Of a stretch of DNA of 64,000 nt, positions 1-8,105 are shown piece by piece. The number at the start of each line of letters is the position of its first letter. The stretch's first letter is position 1. The position numbers and the translations under genes were made by a program. The DNA lies in assembly GCF_025460805.1 (NCBI RefSeq), contig NZ_JAMXFJ010000016.1, positions 78,646 through 142,645 of the forward strand. The letters run 5' to 3'. The notes under the pieces are model-generated. The model was not told where the DNA came from. It made no database searches and saw only the letters and a program-made list of their open reading frames with translations. The stretch comes from Microvirga sesbaniae (GTDB lineage Bacteria; Pseudomonadota; Alphaproteobacteria; Rhizobiales; Beijerinckiaceae).

Positions 1-54
1 TTCGGCGGCCAGAACACCTGCCTGGTCTTCGGGGCCGAGCCCAAAGGAGCCTGA
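1..54 (+). CDS. C-terminal end of a ketosynthase-like protein (partial)
   Basis: Only the last 17 codons are in the window. They read FGGQNTCLVFG followed by a short tail and TGA. A glycine-rich FGGxN segment followed by a hydrophobic strand is the usual C-terminal signature of beta-ketoacyl-ACP synthases (FabF/FabB type). A FabG-like reductase starts 21 bp downstream on the same strand, which suits a fatty-acid or polyketide-like operon. The identification rests on a very short stretch plus context. Confidence 0.55.
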   Translation, partial: FGGQNTCLVFGAEPKGA

Positions 55-75
55 CGCCATGAGGAGCGTGAGACC

Positions 76-822
76 ATGACCCGGGTTCTGGTGACGGGTG
101 GGGCCAAGGGCGTCGGCGCCGCCATCGTGCGGGCGCTGGTCGCGGCCGGCCACGATGTCGACTTCACCTACCGGTCCTCCGGCGATGCCGCGCGGGCGCT
201 GGCCGACGAGCTGATGCGGGCGAGCCCCGGCCGCACCATCCGGGCCCATGAGGTCGACCTCGCCGACAAGGCGGCCCTGGAGGCCTTCTGCGAGGCCGTC
301 GAGGGCGAGGGCTTCTTCGGGCTCATCCACAATGCCGGCCAGCCCTACGACGCCCTCGCGGCCATGATGCAGCAGGACAGGGCCGAAGCGGCCATGCAGG
401 TGAACTTCTGGTCGCTCACCCGCATCGCGAAAGCGCTCATGCGCGGCATGATCCGGGCCAAGGCCGGCCGCATCGTGGCCATCGGGTCGGTGGCGGCGCT
501 CCAGGGCAATCCCGGCAATGCCGCCTATGCGGCGTCCAAGGGGGCTCTGATCTCCTATTGCCGCACCCTTTCGATCGAGACCGCCAAGCGCGGCGTCACG
601 GTCAACGTGATCGCGCCGGGCTTCATCGACACGGACATGATGGCCCCCTATGCGGCCTATCGCGACAGCATGGAGAAGCAGATCCCGGCCGGGCGCTTCG
701 CCAGGCCGGAGGAGATCGCAGGCCTCGCGGCCTTCCTCCTGTCAGAGCCCGCCGCCTACATCACCGGGGCGGTCCTGCCCATCGACGGCGGACTGACCTC
801 GATGCTGGGCGTGCACCGGTAG
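76..822 (+). CDS. FabG-like 3-oxoacyl-ACP reductase (SDR family)
   Basis: A 248-residue classical short-chain dehydrogenase/reductase. The Rossmann motif TGGAKGVG starts at residue 7, NAG lies at 86-88, and the catalytic set is Ser138, Tyr151, Lys155 (YAASK). Length and the C-terminal INGG-like IDGG segment fit 3-oxoacyl-ACP reductases, which use NADPH to reduce 3-oxoacyl-ACP. It follows a ketosynthase C-terminus by 21 bp, so the two are probably co-transcribed and act in one acyl-chain pathway. Substrate is inferred from context; SDR specificity cannot be read from sequence. Confidence 0.85.
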   Translation: MTRVLVTGGAKGVGAAIVRALVAAGHDVDFTYRSSGDAARALADELMRASPGRTIRAHEVDLADKAALEAFCEAVEGEGFFGLIHNAGQPYDALAAMMQQDRAEAAMQVNFWSLTRIAKALMRGMIRAKAGRIVAIGSVAALQGNPGNAAYAASKGALISYCRTLSIETAKRGVTVNVIAPGFIDTDMMAPYAAYRDSMEKQIPAGRFARPEEIAGLAAFLLSEPAAYITGAVLPIDGGLTSMLGVHR

Positions 823-877
823 GTTCCCCTGCCGCCCTCCGGACCCATGCTTCGTCGGAGCATGCCATCTCCACGTC

Positions 878-964
878 GTCACCGGGCTCGTCCCGGTGGT
901 CCCGATAAAGTTGGAGCGCCGAGCCTCACCGCATCGGGATGGCCGGCACAAGGCCGGCCATGAC
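878..964. repeat. Family A double-hairpin intergenic repeat, copy 1
   Basis: Two inverted repeats make up the unit: a left hairpin built on tcaccgggc/tcccggtg and a right hairpin ggatggccggc/gccggccatgac, joined by about 35 bp containing gagcgccgagc. This is the reference copy for the family; others in the window vary in which arm (ccggtgat or ccggccat) sits left or right. It occupies most of the 318 bp between the FabG-like gene and the next CDS; nothing else is seen there. Confidence 0.8.
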
Positions 965-1141
965 ATGGGAGCGCGCCGGCAAGGCCGCGGCTGACGGGAG
1001 AGGGCGTTCGGCTCCCGCGCCCTTCCGGAACGACACAAAACTTGTCATCGGGGCCTCGGCCCTTTAAGCCGCCGGGAACGATTGTCTCCGTGATCGCCGC
1101 GCTTTGAGCTGCAGGCAGACACACGACCAGGATTGGCTTTC

Positions 1142-2164
1142 ATGCGCTCCCTTCAGCTCTTCGGCGACCGTGATCTCCGCATCACCGAGATCGAGCCCCC
1201 GCCGCCGCCGGCCGCCGGCGAGGTGCAGGTGCGGGTCAAGGCGCTGGCCCTCAACTATCTCGACGTCTGGGGCTTTCGCGGCATGGCCTTCGCCAAGCGC
1301 AAGATGCCGCAGGCCGTCGGCGTGGAGGCTTCGGGCGAGATCGCGGCCGTCGGCGAGGGCGTCACCCGGTTCAAGGCCGGCGATCCGGTCACCATGTACG
1401 GGGCCGAGACCTGCGGCCATTGCAAGGCCTGCCGGACCGGTTGGGACAATCTGTGCGAGAACGTCGCCGGCATCATGGGCTTCCATATCGACGGCTTCGC
1501 CCGCGAGCTGATCAACCGGCCCGAGCGTCTGGTGATCCCGGTCCCACAGGGCGTCTCCTTCGAGCAGGCGGCCTGCGCGCCCATCGGGTTCGGCACCGTG
1601 CAGCACATGCTGTTCGACAACGCCAAGCTCGAGCCCGGCGAGTCGATCCTCGTCCATGCGGGCGGCTCCGGGATCGGCACGGCGGCGATCAAGATGGCCA
1701 AGGCCATCGGCTGCACGGTCTACACGACGGTGGGGGACGACGAGAAGGGCGAGAAGGCGAAGGCGCTCGGGGCCGATCACGTGATCAACTACCGCACCGA
1801 GCGCTTCGAGGGCGAGGTGCGCCGGCTGACCAAGCGCCGGGGCGTCGACGTGGTGTTCGAGCATGTGGGGGCCGAGACGTGGAACGGCTCGCTCCTGTGC
1901 CTCAGGCGTGGCGGGCGCCTCGTGACCTGCGGATCGACCTCGGGCGTCTCCACCACCATGAACCTGATGCAGCTCTTCCAGCAGCAGTACCGGATCTTCG
2001 GCTCCTTCGGCTGCCGGATCGAGAACATCGCGCAGTCGCTGGACAAGATGGCCGGGGGCATGAATCCGGTCATCGACGCGGTCTTCCCGCTCGACGAGTT
2101 CCAGAAGGGGCTGGAGCGGCTCGAGGGCCGGCGGGTGTTCGGCAAGGTCATCGTGACGTTCTGA
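1142..2164 (+). CDS. Zinc-binding MDR-family dehydrogenase/quinone oxidoreductase
   Basis: A 340-residue medium-chain dehydrogenase/reductase. The N-terminal GroES-like domain carries a Cys91-x2-Cys94-x2-Cys97-x7-Cys105 tetrad, the structural zinc site of alcohol-dehydrogenase-type members. The cofactor domain contains GGSGIGTAAI, a dinucleotide-binding turn. An upstream in-frame TTG at 1133 exists, but the ATG at 1142 is preferred because homology of this family normally begins at the MRSLQ-like strand. It is monocistronic, flanked by repeat A upstream. Probably an NAD(P)H-dependent oxidoreductase of unknown substrate. Confidence 0.85.
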   Translation: MRSLQLFGDRDLRITEIEPPPPPAAGEVQVRVKALALNYLDVWGFRGMAFAKRKMPQAVGVEASGEIAAVGEGVTRFKAGDPVTMYGAETCGHCKACRTGWDNLCENVAGIMGFHIDGFARELINRPERLVIPVPQGVSFEQAACAPIGFGTVQHMLFDNAKLEPGESILVHAGGSGIGTAAIKMAKAIGCTVYTTVGDDEKGEKAKALGADHVINYRTERFEGEVRRLTKRRGVDVVFEHVGAETWNGSLLCLRRGGRLVTCGSTSGVSTTMNLMQLFQQQYRIFGSFGCRIENIAQSLDKMAGGMNPVIDAVFPLDEFQKGLERLEGRRVFGKVIVTF

Positions 2165-2296
2165 CCGAGGGAACGGCGGCAGCAATTCGTCGCGACCGCG
2201 CATCTTGACGAACCGGGTCGCCTTCGAAAAAGACGCGGGGCCTTTTCATTTTCAGCGCCGGCCCGAGCCGGCTCACCGTTCCAGGATCACACCCAC

Positions 2297-3253
2297 GTGC
2301 AGCAGCCCCACCGGTCCCGCAATCTCGTCTCGCGCCTTGTCGGGACCGTCATGGTGGGCGTCGTCCGCGGCGTCTTCGCCTTTGCGCGCGCCCTGGGCCC
2401 CGAGCGCTCCGGCGCCGTGGGGGCGGCGATCACCCGCACCTTCGGACCCCTCCTGCGGGCCCACAGGACAGCGCTGGCCAACATCCGGGCCGCCTACCCG
2501 GAGAAGTCCGAGGCCGACGTGAAGGCGCTGGCGCTCGCGGCCTGGGACAATCTCGGCCGCACGGGCGGCGAGTATCCCCATCTCGGGCGTCTGTTCGACT
2601 TCGATCCCGACAGCACCGTGCCCGGCCGCACGGAGGTCGACGGCATCGATCATTTCCTGAGCCTCAGGGACGATGGCCGGCCCGGCATCATCTTCTCCGC
2701 CCACCTGGCCAACTGGGAGCTGCCGGCGATCTGTGCGGCGCGCTTCGGGCTCGACACCACGGCGGTGTTCCGCGCGCCCAACGATCCGGCCGTCGCCCGC
2801 GTCCTGCACGAGATCCGCAGCGAGACCATGGGCAACCTGGAAGCAGCCCGCCAGGGGGCGGCCTTCGCCATGCAGGGGGCGCTGGAGAAGGGCGGCCATC
2901 TCGGCATGCTCATCGATCAGCATTTCACCCGCGGGGTGATCGTCGATTTCATGGGTCGCCCGGCTCTGGTGAACCCGATCCTGGGCAAATTCGCCCGCCG
3001 GTTCGACTGTCCGGTCCACGGGGTGCGGGTGATCCGCCTGCCCGGCCACCGCTTCCGCCTGCAGCTCACCCCGCCGCTCGACCTGCCGCGCGACCCGGAC
3101 GGGCAGATCAACGTGCAGGGCGCCATGCAGGCGATGACCTCCGTGGTGGAGGAATGGGTGAGGGAACACCCGGAGCAATGGCTGTGGATGCACCGCCGCT
3201 GGCGGGTGCCTGCCCGGGCGTCGGACCCGAACGTGGGGTCCACTTCCCATTGA
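2297..3253 (+). CDS. LpxL/HtrB-type lysophospholipid acyltransferase
   Basis: A 318-residue protein with the acyltransferase HxxxxE box (His136 in FSAHLANWE, Glu141), as in lipid A secondary acyltransferases that transfer acyl chains from acyl-ACP. A hydrophobic N-terminal segment (about residues 11-35) suggests inner-membrane anchoring. The start is uncertain: GTG at 2297 is used, and an in-frame ATG at 2351 lies within the hydrophobic segment. The final 20 residues are polar and likely disordered. It could act on lipid A or on another lysolipid; specificity is not visible. Confidence 0.8.
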   Translation: MQQPHRSRNLVSRLVGTVMVGVVRGVFAFARALGPERSGAVGAAITRTFGPLLRAHRTALANIRAAYPEKSEADVKALALAAWDNLGRTGGEYPHLGRLFDFDPDSTVPGRTEVDGIDHFLSLRDDGRPGIIFSAHLANWELPAICAARFGLDTTAVFRAPNDPAVARVLHEIRSETMGNLEAARQGAAFAMQGALEKGGHLGMLIDQHFTRGVIVDFMGRPALVNPILGKFARRFDCPVHGVRVIRLPGHRFRLQLTPPLDLPRDPDGQINVQGAMQAMTSVVEEWVREHPEQWLWMHRRWRVPARASDPNVGSTSH

Positions 3254-3320
3254 CGGGGCTCCCGGTCCGCACGATGTGCCCGCGTTCAAGGTAACGTGAG
3301 TTTCCCTCGAGGCTGATTTC

Positions 3321-4076
3321 GTGTTCGATAGCGGCACCATGGCGTCCCGTTTGACACTGACCCTGGCGGCCCTCGGTCTCGCCGCTCTCCTTCAGCCTGC
3401 TCTGGCGGACCCGCCGCGCGCGGTCGTCGAGCTGTTCACCAGCCAGGGATGCTCGTCCTGCCCGCCGGCCGACGAGCTCCTCGTGGAGTATTCCCGCCAG
3501 CCGGACATCATCGCGCTCTCCCTGCCCGTGAATTACTGGGATTATCTCGGCTGGAAGGACACCCTCGCCCATGTGTCCTTCACCGAGCGCCAGAAGGCCT
3601 ATGCCCATTCCCGCAAGGACCGGCAGGTCTTCACCCCGCAGATGATCGTCAACGGCAAGAAGTCCTGCATCGGCTCCGACCGGGACCAAGTCGAACAGGC
3701 CATCCAGGCCACCTCGAAAGGCCGCAAGACCCTGCCGGTGAACGTGACCGTCGACGAGCAGAACGGTCAGGTGACGATCATCGTCGAGGAGACCCCGGAC
3801 ACCACCCAGCGGGCTGCCGAACTCTGGGTGCTGCCGGTCCTGAAGGCCAAGACGGTGCCGATCGAGCGCGGCGAGAACCGGGGCAAGACGATCACCTATG
3901 CCAATGTGGTGCGCGGCCTGACCCGGGTCGGCGAGTGGGTCGGCGGCTCGGCGCGGTTCGAGGTGCCGCTCGAGACCGCCCGCAGCGGCGGCGATGCCTA
4001 TGTGGTGCTGCTGCAGAGCACCGATGCCGCCCGGCCCGGAATCATCCTCGGGGCGGCCCGGGGTCCAGACTTCTGA
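3321..4076 (+). CDS. Secreted DUF1223 thioredoxin-like protein
   Basis: About 250 residues. A signal peptide (hydrophobic stretch LTLTLAALGLAALL, cleavage near ALA-D at 29-30) precedes a DUF1223 domain that opens with VVELFTSQGCSSCPPAD, a CxxC motif at Cys44 and Cys47 resembling a thioredoxin-type active site. A GAGG-like ribosome site sits 8 bp before the GTG at 3321, which decides for that start, although an in-frame ATG at 3339 would give a more ordinary signal peptide. The role of DUF1223 proteins is unknown; periplasmic redox activity is inference. Confidence 0.8.
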   Translation: MFDSGTMASRLTLTLAALGLAALLQPALADPPRAVVELFTSQGCSSCPPADELLVEYSRQPDIIALSLPVNYWDYLGWKDTLAHVSFTERQKAYAHSRKDRQVFTPQMIVNGKKSCIGSDRDQVEQAIQATSKGRKTLPVNVTVDEQNGQVTIIVEETPDTTQRAAELWVLPVLKAKTVPIERGENRGKTITYANVVRGLTRVGEWVGGSARFEVPLETARSGGDAYVVLLQSTDAARPGIILGAARGPDF

Positions 4077-4091
4077 TGGCCGGGGGTCTGA

Positions 4092-4703
4092 TCAAGGCAG
4101 GATGATGACCTTGTTGGGCAGCTCGTCCACGTCGTCGAGGCGGGGCGGGGCGTGCTCGGCCAGGATCGCGCCCGTGCGCCGGATCGCCACGATCAGGCCG
4201 TCCGTCATGCGCCCGTCCCGGATCGTCCGGGTCAGGTCGGCCACGATGTCGGCCCAAATCCCGGCATCGACCCGGTCGGCGATGCCCGTATCGGCCAGGA
4301 TCTCGGCGTGGTGCTCGGCGAGCGCCAGATAGATCAGCACGCCCGTCTTCTCCCGGGTCCGGGTGAGCCCCCGGCGCAGGAACTCCCGGGAGGCCGCCTC
4401 ATGACCCTGAGCCCGCTTGAGGGAGCGCGGCACGAGGGCGTAGCGCAGCTTCGGCCAGGACAGGATGAGACCCAGGGCGAGCGCCACCGCGAGCTGGATC
4501 AGGAAGATCCGCGCCGTGCTGACCGAGGTGAGCCAGATCAGCGGCCAGGGCGTGACCAGGGCGGCGAGAAGGGACCAGAGCAGGGGGATTTCACGGTAGT
4601 GCCCCGCCTGCTCGGCCAGCACGAGCACGATCTCCCCGGAGGTCTCGTCCTCCACGTCGCTGATCGCCCGGGCGAGGCGCGCCTGATCGTCGGGTGAAAT
4701 CAT
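4092..4703 (-). CDS. TPM-domain (DUF477) membrane protein
   Basis: A 203-residue protein. The N-terminal third resembles the TPM/DUF477 fold (helix with DDQARLARAI, then TSGEIVLVL), followed by two adjacent hydrophobic segments (about residues 43-80) and a second half that resumes the TPM-like sequence. It begins directly after the stop codon of the larger TPM gene (4704), so the two are one transcription unit behind lemA. Together LemA plus TPM proteins form a recurrent envelope-associated module of unknown biochemical role. Confidence 0.75.
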   Translation of the reverse strand: MISPDDQARLARAISDVEDETSGEIVLVLAEQAGHYREIPLLWSLLAALVTPWPLIWLTSVSTARIFLIQLAVALALGLILSWPKLRYALVPRSLKRAQGHEAASREFLRRGLTRTREKTGVLIYLALAEHHAEILADTGIADRVDAGIWADIVADLTRTIRDGRMTDGLIVAIRRTGAILAEHAPPRLDDVDELPNKVIILP

Positions 4704-5456
4704 CTACCAGCTCCCCGAGGCGCCGCCGCCGCCCGAGGAGCCGCCGCCCCCGGAGAAGCCGCCCCCGCCGGACCATCCACCGCCGCCTCCGGACCATCCG
4801 CCGCCCGGCCAGCCGCCGGTGGTGACGATCCAGGGGCCGCGCCGCCCCCGCCCGACGCCCCGCGCGCGGCCGGCCCCCATCATGCGCGAGATCAGGAAGA
4901 ACAGGATCAGCAGGAACACGAAGGCGATCACCGGGTCGATGCTCGTGGTGCCGTCCTCCCGCACCTCGGCCCGGCGGTGCCATTCCTCCGCGTCCCCGGT
5001 CAGGATCGACAGCATGGCGTCGACACCCGCATCGATGCCGCCTGAAAAATTGCCCTTCTGGAACTGCGGTGCGATCGCCGTGGTGATGATGACCTTGGAC
5101 AGCGCGTCGGTGAGGGCGCCCTCCAGCCCGTATCCCACCTCGATGCGCACCTTCCTCTCCTGCGGGGCCACGAGGAGGAGGGCGCCGTTGTTCTTCTGCT
5201 TCTGGCCGAGCTGCCAGTGCCGGAAGAGGCGGTTGGCGTAATCCTCGATCGGATAGCCGTCCAGCGACGGCACCGTCGCGACCACCACCTGATCGGTGGT
5301 CTTGTCCTCGTGCGCCTTCAGTTTCGCCTCGAGGGCCGTCCGCTCCTCTGCCTTGAGGAGACCCGCCGCATCGACGACGCGTCCGGTGAGCTGGGGAAAG
5401 GTCTGGGCGAGACAGGGGAGGGGCGCAAGAAGAACGAGAAGAGCGATGAAGAGCAC
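4704..5456 (-). CDS. YgcG-like TPM-domain protein with Gly/Ser-rich tail
   Basis: About 250 residues. A signal sequence (VLFIALLVLLAPLPCLA) precedes the TPM domain, which starts near FPQLTGRVVDAAGLL. A transmembrane helix (about FVFLLILFFLI) follows, then a low-complexity tail made of GGGGWSGGGG-type repeats. This is the usual YgcG/TPM architecture. The start is problematic: the in-frame GTG at 5456 is chosen, while a good GGGAGG ribosome site serves an out-of-frame ATG at 5463. It lies between lemA and the smaller TPM gene. Confidence 0.75.
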   Translation of the reverse strand: MLFIALLVLLAPLPCLAQTFPQLTGRVVDAAGLLKAEERTALEAKLKAHEDKTTDQVVVATVPSLDGYPIEDYANRLFRHWQLGQKQKNNGALLLVAPQERKVRIEVGYGLEGALTDALSKVIITTAIAPQFQKGNFSGGIDAGVDAMLSILTGDAEEWHRRAEVREDGTTSIDPVIAFVFLLILFFLISRMMGAGRARGVGRGRRGPWIVTTGGWPGGGWSGGGGGWSGGGGFSGGGGSSGGGGASGSW

Positions 5457-5525
5457 TGCCCATCGTGTTCCCTCCCGGCGGGAGGGGAGGGCGGTCGAAA
5501 GGGCGCGATCGGGTGAGGTCGCTCC

Positions 5526-5614
5526 GTCATGGCCAGGCCCGACCCGCCCATCCCGATGTCGAAAAGCGCCGCGCTCGTCGTGACCGGGATCACCGGCACG
5601 AGGCCCGCGATGAC
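5526..5614. repeat. Family A double-hairpin repeat, copy 2
   Basis: Here the ggcc-type hairpin is on the left (gtcatggccaggcccg) and the ccgg-type on the right (gggatcaccggcacgaggcccgcgatgac). The arms carry several mismatches, so this copy is partly decayed. Confidence 0.7.
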
Positions 5615-5620
5615 ACGGTG

Positions 5621-5725
5621 GAGTGATCATCCGAGGCTCACTTCCTTGAGCGGCGCATCGTTCGGGGCGGACCCAGCGGGCCGCGCAAGCGAAAACCGGG
5701 TCCACTTTTCCGCACGATGCGCTAG
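5621..5725. repeat. Family B MITE-like repeat, copy 1 (left part decayed)
   Basis: The right half is intact (gagcggcgcatcgtt, gggtccacttttccgcacgatgcg) and ends with CTAG at 5722-5725. The left palindrome is reduced to gagtgatcatccgaggctca. The lemA stop codon (TAG on the minus strand) lies inside the terminal CTAG. Confidence 0.7.
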
Positions 5726-6327
5726 AACTTCACCTCGGGCGGACGGTCGGAGCCGGCCGTGGCCGTGAAGGTCTCCATGGGCTTGGCGTCCGGATAGACG
5801 ATGGCGGCGATCCAGCGTCCGGGAATCGTGCGCAGTTCCGTGTTGTAGGCCTGCACGGTCGAGATGTAGTCGCGCCGGGCCACCGCGATTCGGTTCTCGG
5901 TGCCTTCGAGCTGGGACTGGAGGGCCAGGAAATTGGCGTTCGATTTCAGCTCCGGGTAGCGCTCGACGGTGGCGAGCAGCCGGCCCAGCGCTCCGGAGAG
6001 CTGGTTCTGCGCCTCCTGGAACTGACGGAACTTCTCGGGATCCGTGACCGTGGAGGCATCGACCCGGATCTGGGTCGCCTTCGCGCGGGCCTCGGTGACC
6101 TGGGTCAGCACCTCGCGCTCCTGCTGGGCGAAGCCCTTCACGGTCTCGACCAGGTTGGGGATCAGATCGGCCCGGCGCTGATACTGGTTCTGCACCTCGC
6201 TCCAAGCGGCCTTGGCCTGCTCCTGCAGGGTCGGAACATTGTTGATGCCGCAGGCCGACAGCCCGAACGCCAGAAGCATGCCGGTGAGAGCAACACGGAT
6301 CCGGGCCGGCAAAAGCAGGGCTGTCAT
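5722..6327 (-). CDS. lemA: LemA family lipoprotein
   Basis: A 201-residue LemA-type protein. A lipoprotein signal ends in FGLSAC (lipidated Cys26), followed by the helical LemA domain (NQYQRRADLIPNLVETVKGF) and long helices through residue 190. It heads the operon lemA - TPM - TPM on the minus strand, though about 250 bp including two repeats separate it from the next gene. Its stop codon is formed by the CTAG at the edge of a family B repeat, so the C-terminus may have been set by that insertion. Biochemical role of LemA is unknown. Confidence 0.88.
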   Translation of the reverse strand: MTALLLPARIRVALTGMLLAFGLSACGINNVPTLQEQAKAAWSEVQNQYQRRADLIPNLVETVKGFAQQEREVLTQVTEARAKATQIRVDASTVTDPEKFRQFQEAQNQLSGALGRLLATVERYPELKSNANFLALQSQLEGTENRIAVARRDYISTVQAYNTELRTIPGRWIAAIVYPDAKPMETFTATAGSDRPPEVKF

Positions 6328-6475
6328 GTCTGTCCTTCTCGCGATTCGGTTCCGGGAACCTTTGCTGGAATGAACACATGGGGCAGGGACGCGCGTTCAA
6401 CAAGCCGCTTTCGGTCGGCCGTGCACATCGGAGTGGGTCGTGCCGGCTCGGGCGAACCCGCATCGTCCGAACGGC

Positions 6476-6593
6476 CTAGAGCATCGGACCCAAAAGTGGA
6501 AACCAGTTTTGGGATTGGATCCGATGCTCAACTCTTGGCTGGCGCATCGTTCGACGCGAAAAACCGGGTCCACTTTTTCGCACGATGCGCTAG
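6476..6593. repeat. Family B MITE-like repeat, complete copy flanked by CTAG
   Basis: The 118 bp unit starts CTAG-AGCATCGGACCC and ends CGCACGATGCG-CTAG. Termini are imperfect inverted repeats (AGAGCATCGG against AGCGCATCGT). It holds two inner palindromes: cccaaaagtgg...ccagttttggg and a right arm gggtccactttttcg. Both outer CTAG tetranucleotides are present, as expected for a 4-bp target duplication. It lies in the 400-bp lemA / 6729-gene intergenic region, in which nothing else is seen. Confidence 0.8.
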
Positions 6594-6728
6594 CCGGTCA
6601 TTCGGCCAGCCGGCCGAATTGCGCGGGAGTCTGACACGGTCCACAGTCTCGGGACTGGCTCTGGCGGCCAGGTCCTCCCGAAACTTCGGAGGCGGCATGG
6701 GGGCATGCTGCCTCCACCTTCTTTGGCC

Positions 6729-7217
6729 TCAGGGGATCTTTTCGTCGAACTGGGCTGGTCCTGTCTTCCGCCCTCCGATGATCGCCCAGTAGACGAGGCC
6801 GGCGACCGCTCCGGTCAGGCCGAGCACGAGGCTCACGTGCAGCTCCGCCGGCGAGGCGATCCGGGCGGATCCGCGCAGGATGAAGGGCACGGCCGCCGTC
6901 AGGATGCCGGTGGCCAACGCGTGCCAGAGCAGGCTGCGCATGCCCAGCACCTCGCTGACGACCGCGACCATGAGCGGAGGAAGGACCAGCAGGGTGAAGA
7001 CGATCCGGCCGACGGTCAGGAGTGCGCCCTCCACGATCGGCCCGGGATCCTCGGCGGCGAACACCGCGTCCACCAGGGACCAGAAGCCGACGAACAGCGT
7101 GTCGCCGGTCAGTACCGCCATGACCGGGTCGACGATGGACGCGATGAGGAGGAAGGTGCCGCTCGCGCCGATGGCGATGAGAAGCGCGAACGGGATCAGG
7201 AGAAGCCAGCGGATCAT
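6729..7217 (-). CDS. Small four-helix membrane protein, unknown function
   Basis: A 162-residue hydrophobic protein with about four transmembrane segments: MIRWLLLIPFALLIAIG at the start, VGRIVFTLLVLPPLMVAVV, HALATGILTAAVPFIL and LVLGLTGAVAGLVYWAII. The ATG at 7217 is preferred to an in-frame TTG at 7235 because it opens directly with the first membrane helix. I do not recognise a family. It is divergent from the next gene with a 126-bp spacer. Confidence 0.65.
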   Translation of the reverse strand: MIRWLLLIPFALLIAIGASGTFLLIASIVDPVMAVLTGDTLFVGFWSLVDAVFAAEDPGPIVEGALLTVGRIVFTLLVLPPLMVAVVSEVLGMRSLLWHALATGILTAAVPFILRGSARIASPAELHVSLVLGLTGAVAGLVYWAIIGGRKTGPAQFDEKIP

Positions 7218-7343
7218 GCGGGCGCATAGTGGCAAAGTTCACGTCTCCCTGCCAGAGGCGCCATGGTCCGGCCGGTTCGCCAATCCCGACATTGTGCTAG
7301 TTTAACGACCGGGCGGCGGGCATCCACGCAGGAGGAGGACGCC

Positions 7344-7850
7344 ATGGCCACGTCGAAGCTGGACGAGCGGCGGCTCATGTCGGACGAGGAATTCACCCTT
7401 GTCGAGCAGACCCGGTATCCGGTGCTGGGCCGGCTGGAGGATTCGGCGATCGCGGAGCTGACCCGGCGCCTGCGCGAGCGCCGCGACCGGGCCCGGGACA
7501 TCGCCCGCCGCCAGCGCCGGGAGGTGCGCGGCAAGGGCCGTCAGGCGACGACCTTCGAGCAGCAGGACGCCGGCAACCGCCAGAAGGCGCGGGTCCTCGC
7601 CGAGGCGCTGACCCGGATCAACAGCGAGCGCACGCACCGGAAAGCCGAGGAACTGCGCGCCAACGCCCGCCGCGCCTATGCGATGCGCGAGGGAACCGAG
7701 ACGCCGGCGCGGCCGGATTCCGGCAGGACGCCTCGGACGGGCATGCGCAAGAACGCGAGCCACCGCCGCGACCGGATCGTCGATCCGATGGATGCCGGCC
7801 GGGTCTCGCAGGCAGGCAAGCGCGCCCAGGCGGCGCGGGACAACGCTTAG
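7344..7850 (+). CDS. Conserved hypothetical, highly basic helical protein
   Basis: A 168-residue protein with no recognised domain. The middle (about residues 35-125) is a long Arg/Ala/Glu-rich helix (ELTRRLRERRDRARDIARRQ), the tail is basic and probably disordered. A strong GGAGGAGG ribosome site precedes the ATG at 7344; the longer frame back to 7263 lacks one. Its TAG stop is inside a TTAG that borders a family B-like repeat. The charge pattern might suit nucleic-acid binding, but this is only a guess. Confidence 0.65.
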   Translation: MATSKLDERRLMSDEEFTLVEQTRYPVLGRLEDSAIAELTRRLRERRDRARDIARRQRREVRGKGRQATTFEQQDAGNRQKARVLAEALTRINSERTHRKAEELRANARRAYAMREGTETPARPDSGRTPRTGMRKNASHRRDRIVDPMDAGRVSQAGKRAQAARDNA

Positions 7851-7943
7851 AGCATTTTTCGGTGAAGTGGATACGGTTCACCGTCAAAACATGCGGCTCG
7901 GCGAAGAAGAGAGTTGAATCCACGTAAGTGGAAGCAGCTCTAG
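7847..7943. repeat. Family B-related short repeat flanked by TTAG and CTAG
   Basis: It opens AGAGCATTTTTCGG and closes AAGCAGCTCT, giving short terminal inverted repeats (AGAGC/GCTCT). The flanks are TTAG (7847-7850) and CTAG (7940-7943), both YTAR. An inner arm reads gtgaagtggatacggttcacc. The interior differs from the main family B. Confidence 0.6.
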
Positions 7944-7972
7944 AGAATGGCGCGGATGTCCGCAGGGCTTCC

Positions 7973-8060
7973 GTCATCACCGGCCTTGTGCCGGTGATCC
8001 CGATCGGAAAGACTCGGCGCTTCACAGGATCGGGATGGCCGGCACAAGGCCGGCCATGAC
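7973..8060. repeat. Family A double-hairpin repeat, copy 3
   Basis: Near-perfect copy: left arm gtcatcaccggccttgtgcc/ggtgat, right arm ggatggccggcaca/aggccggccatgac. It lies 46 bp beyond the rlmN stop codon. Confidence 0.85.
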
Positions 8061-8105
8061 GGGGAGATGGTCGTTCCGACGGCCGCGCTACGCGAGCCTC
8101 GGAGC

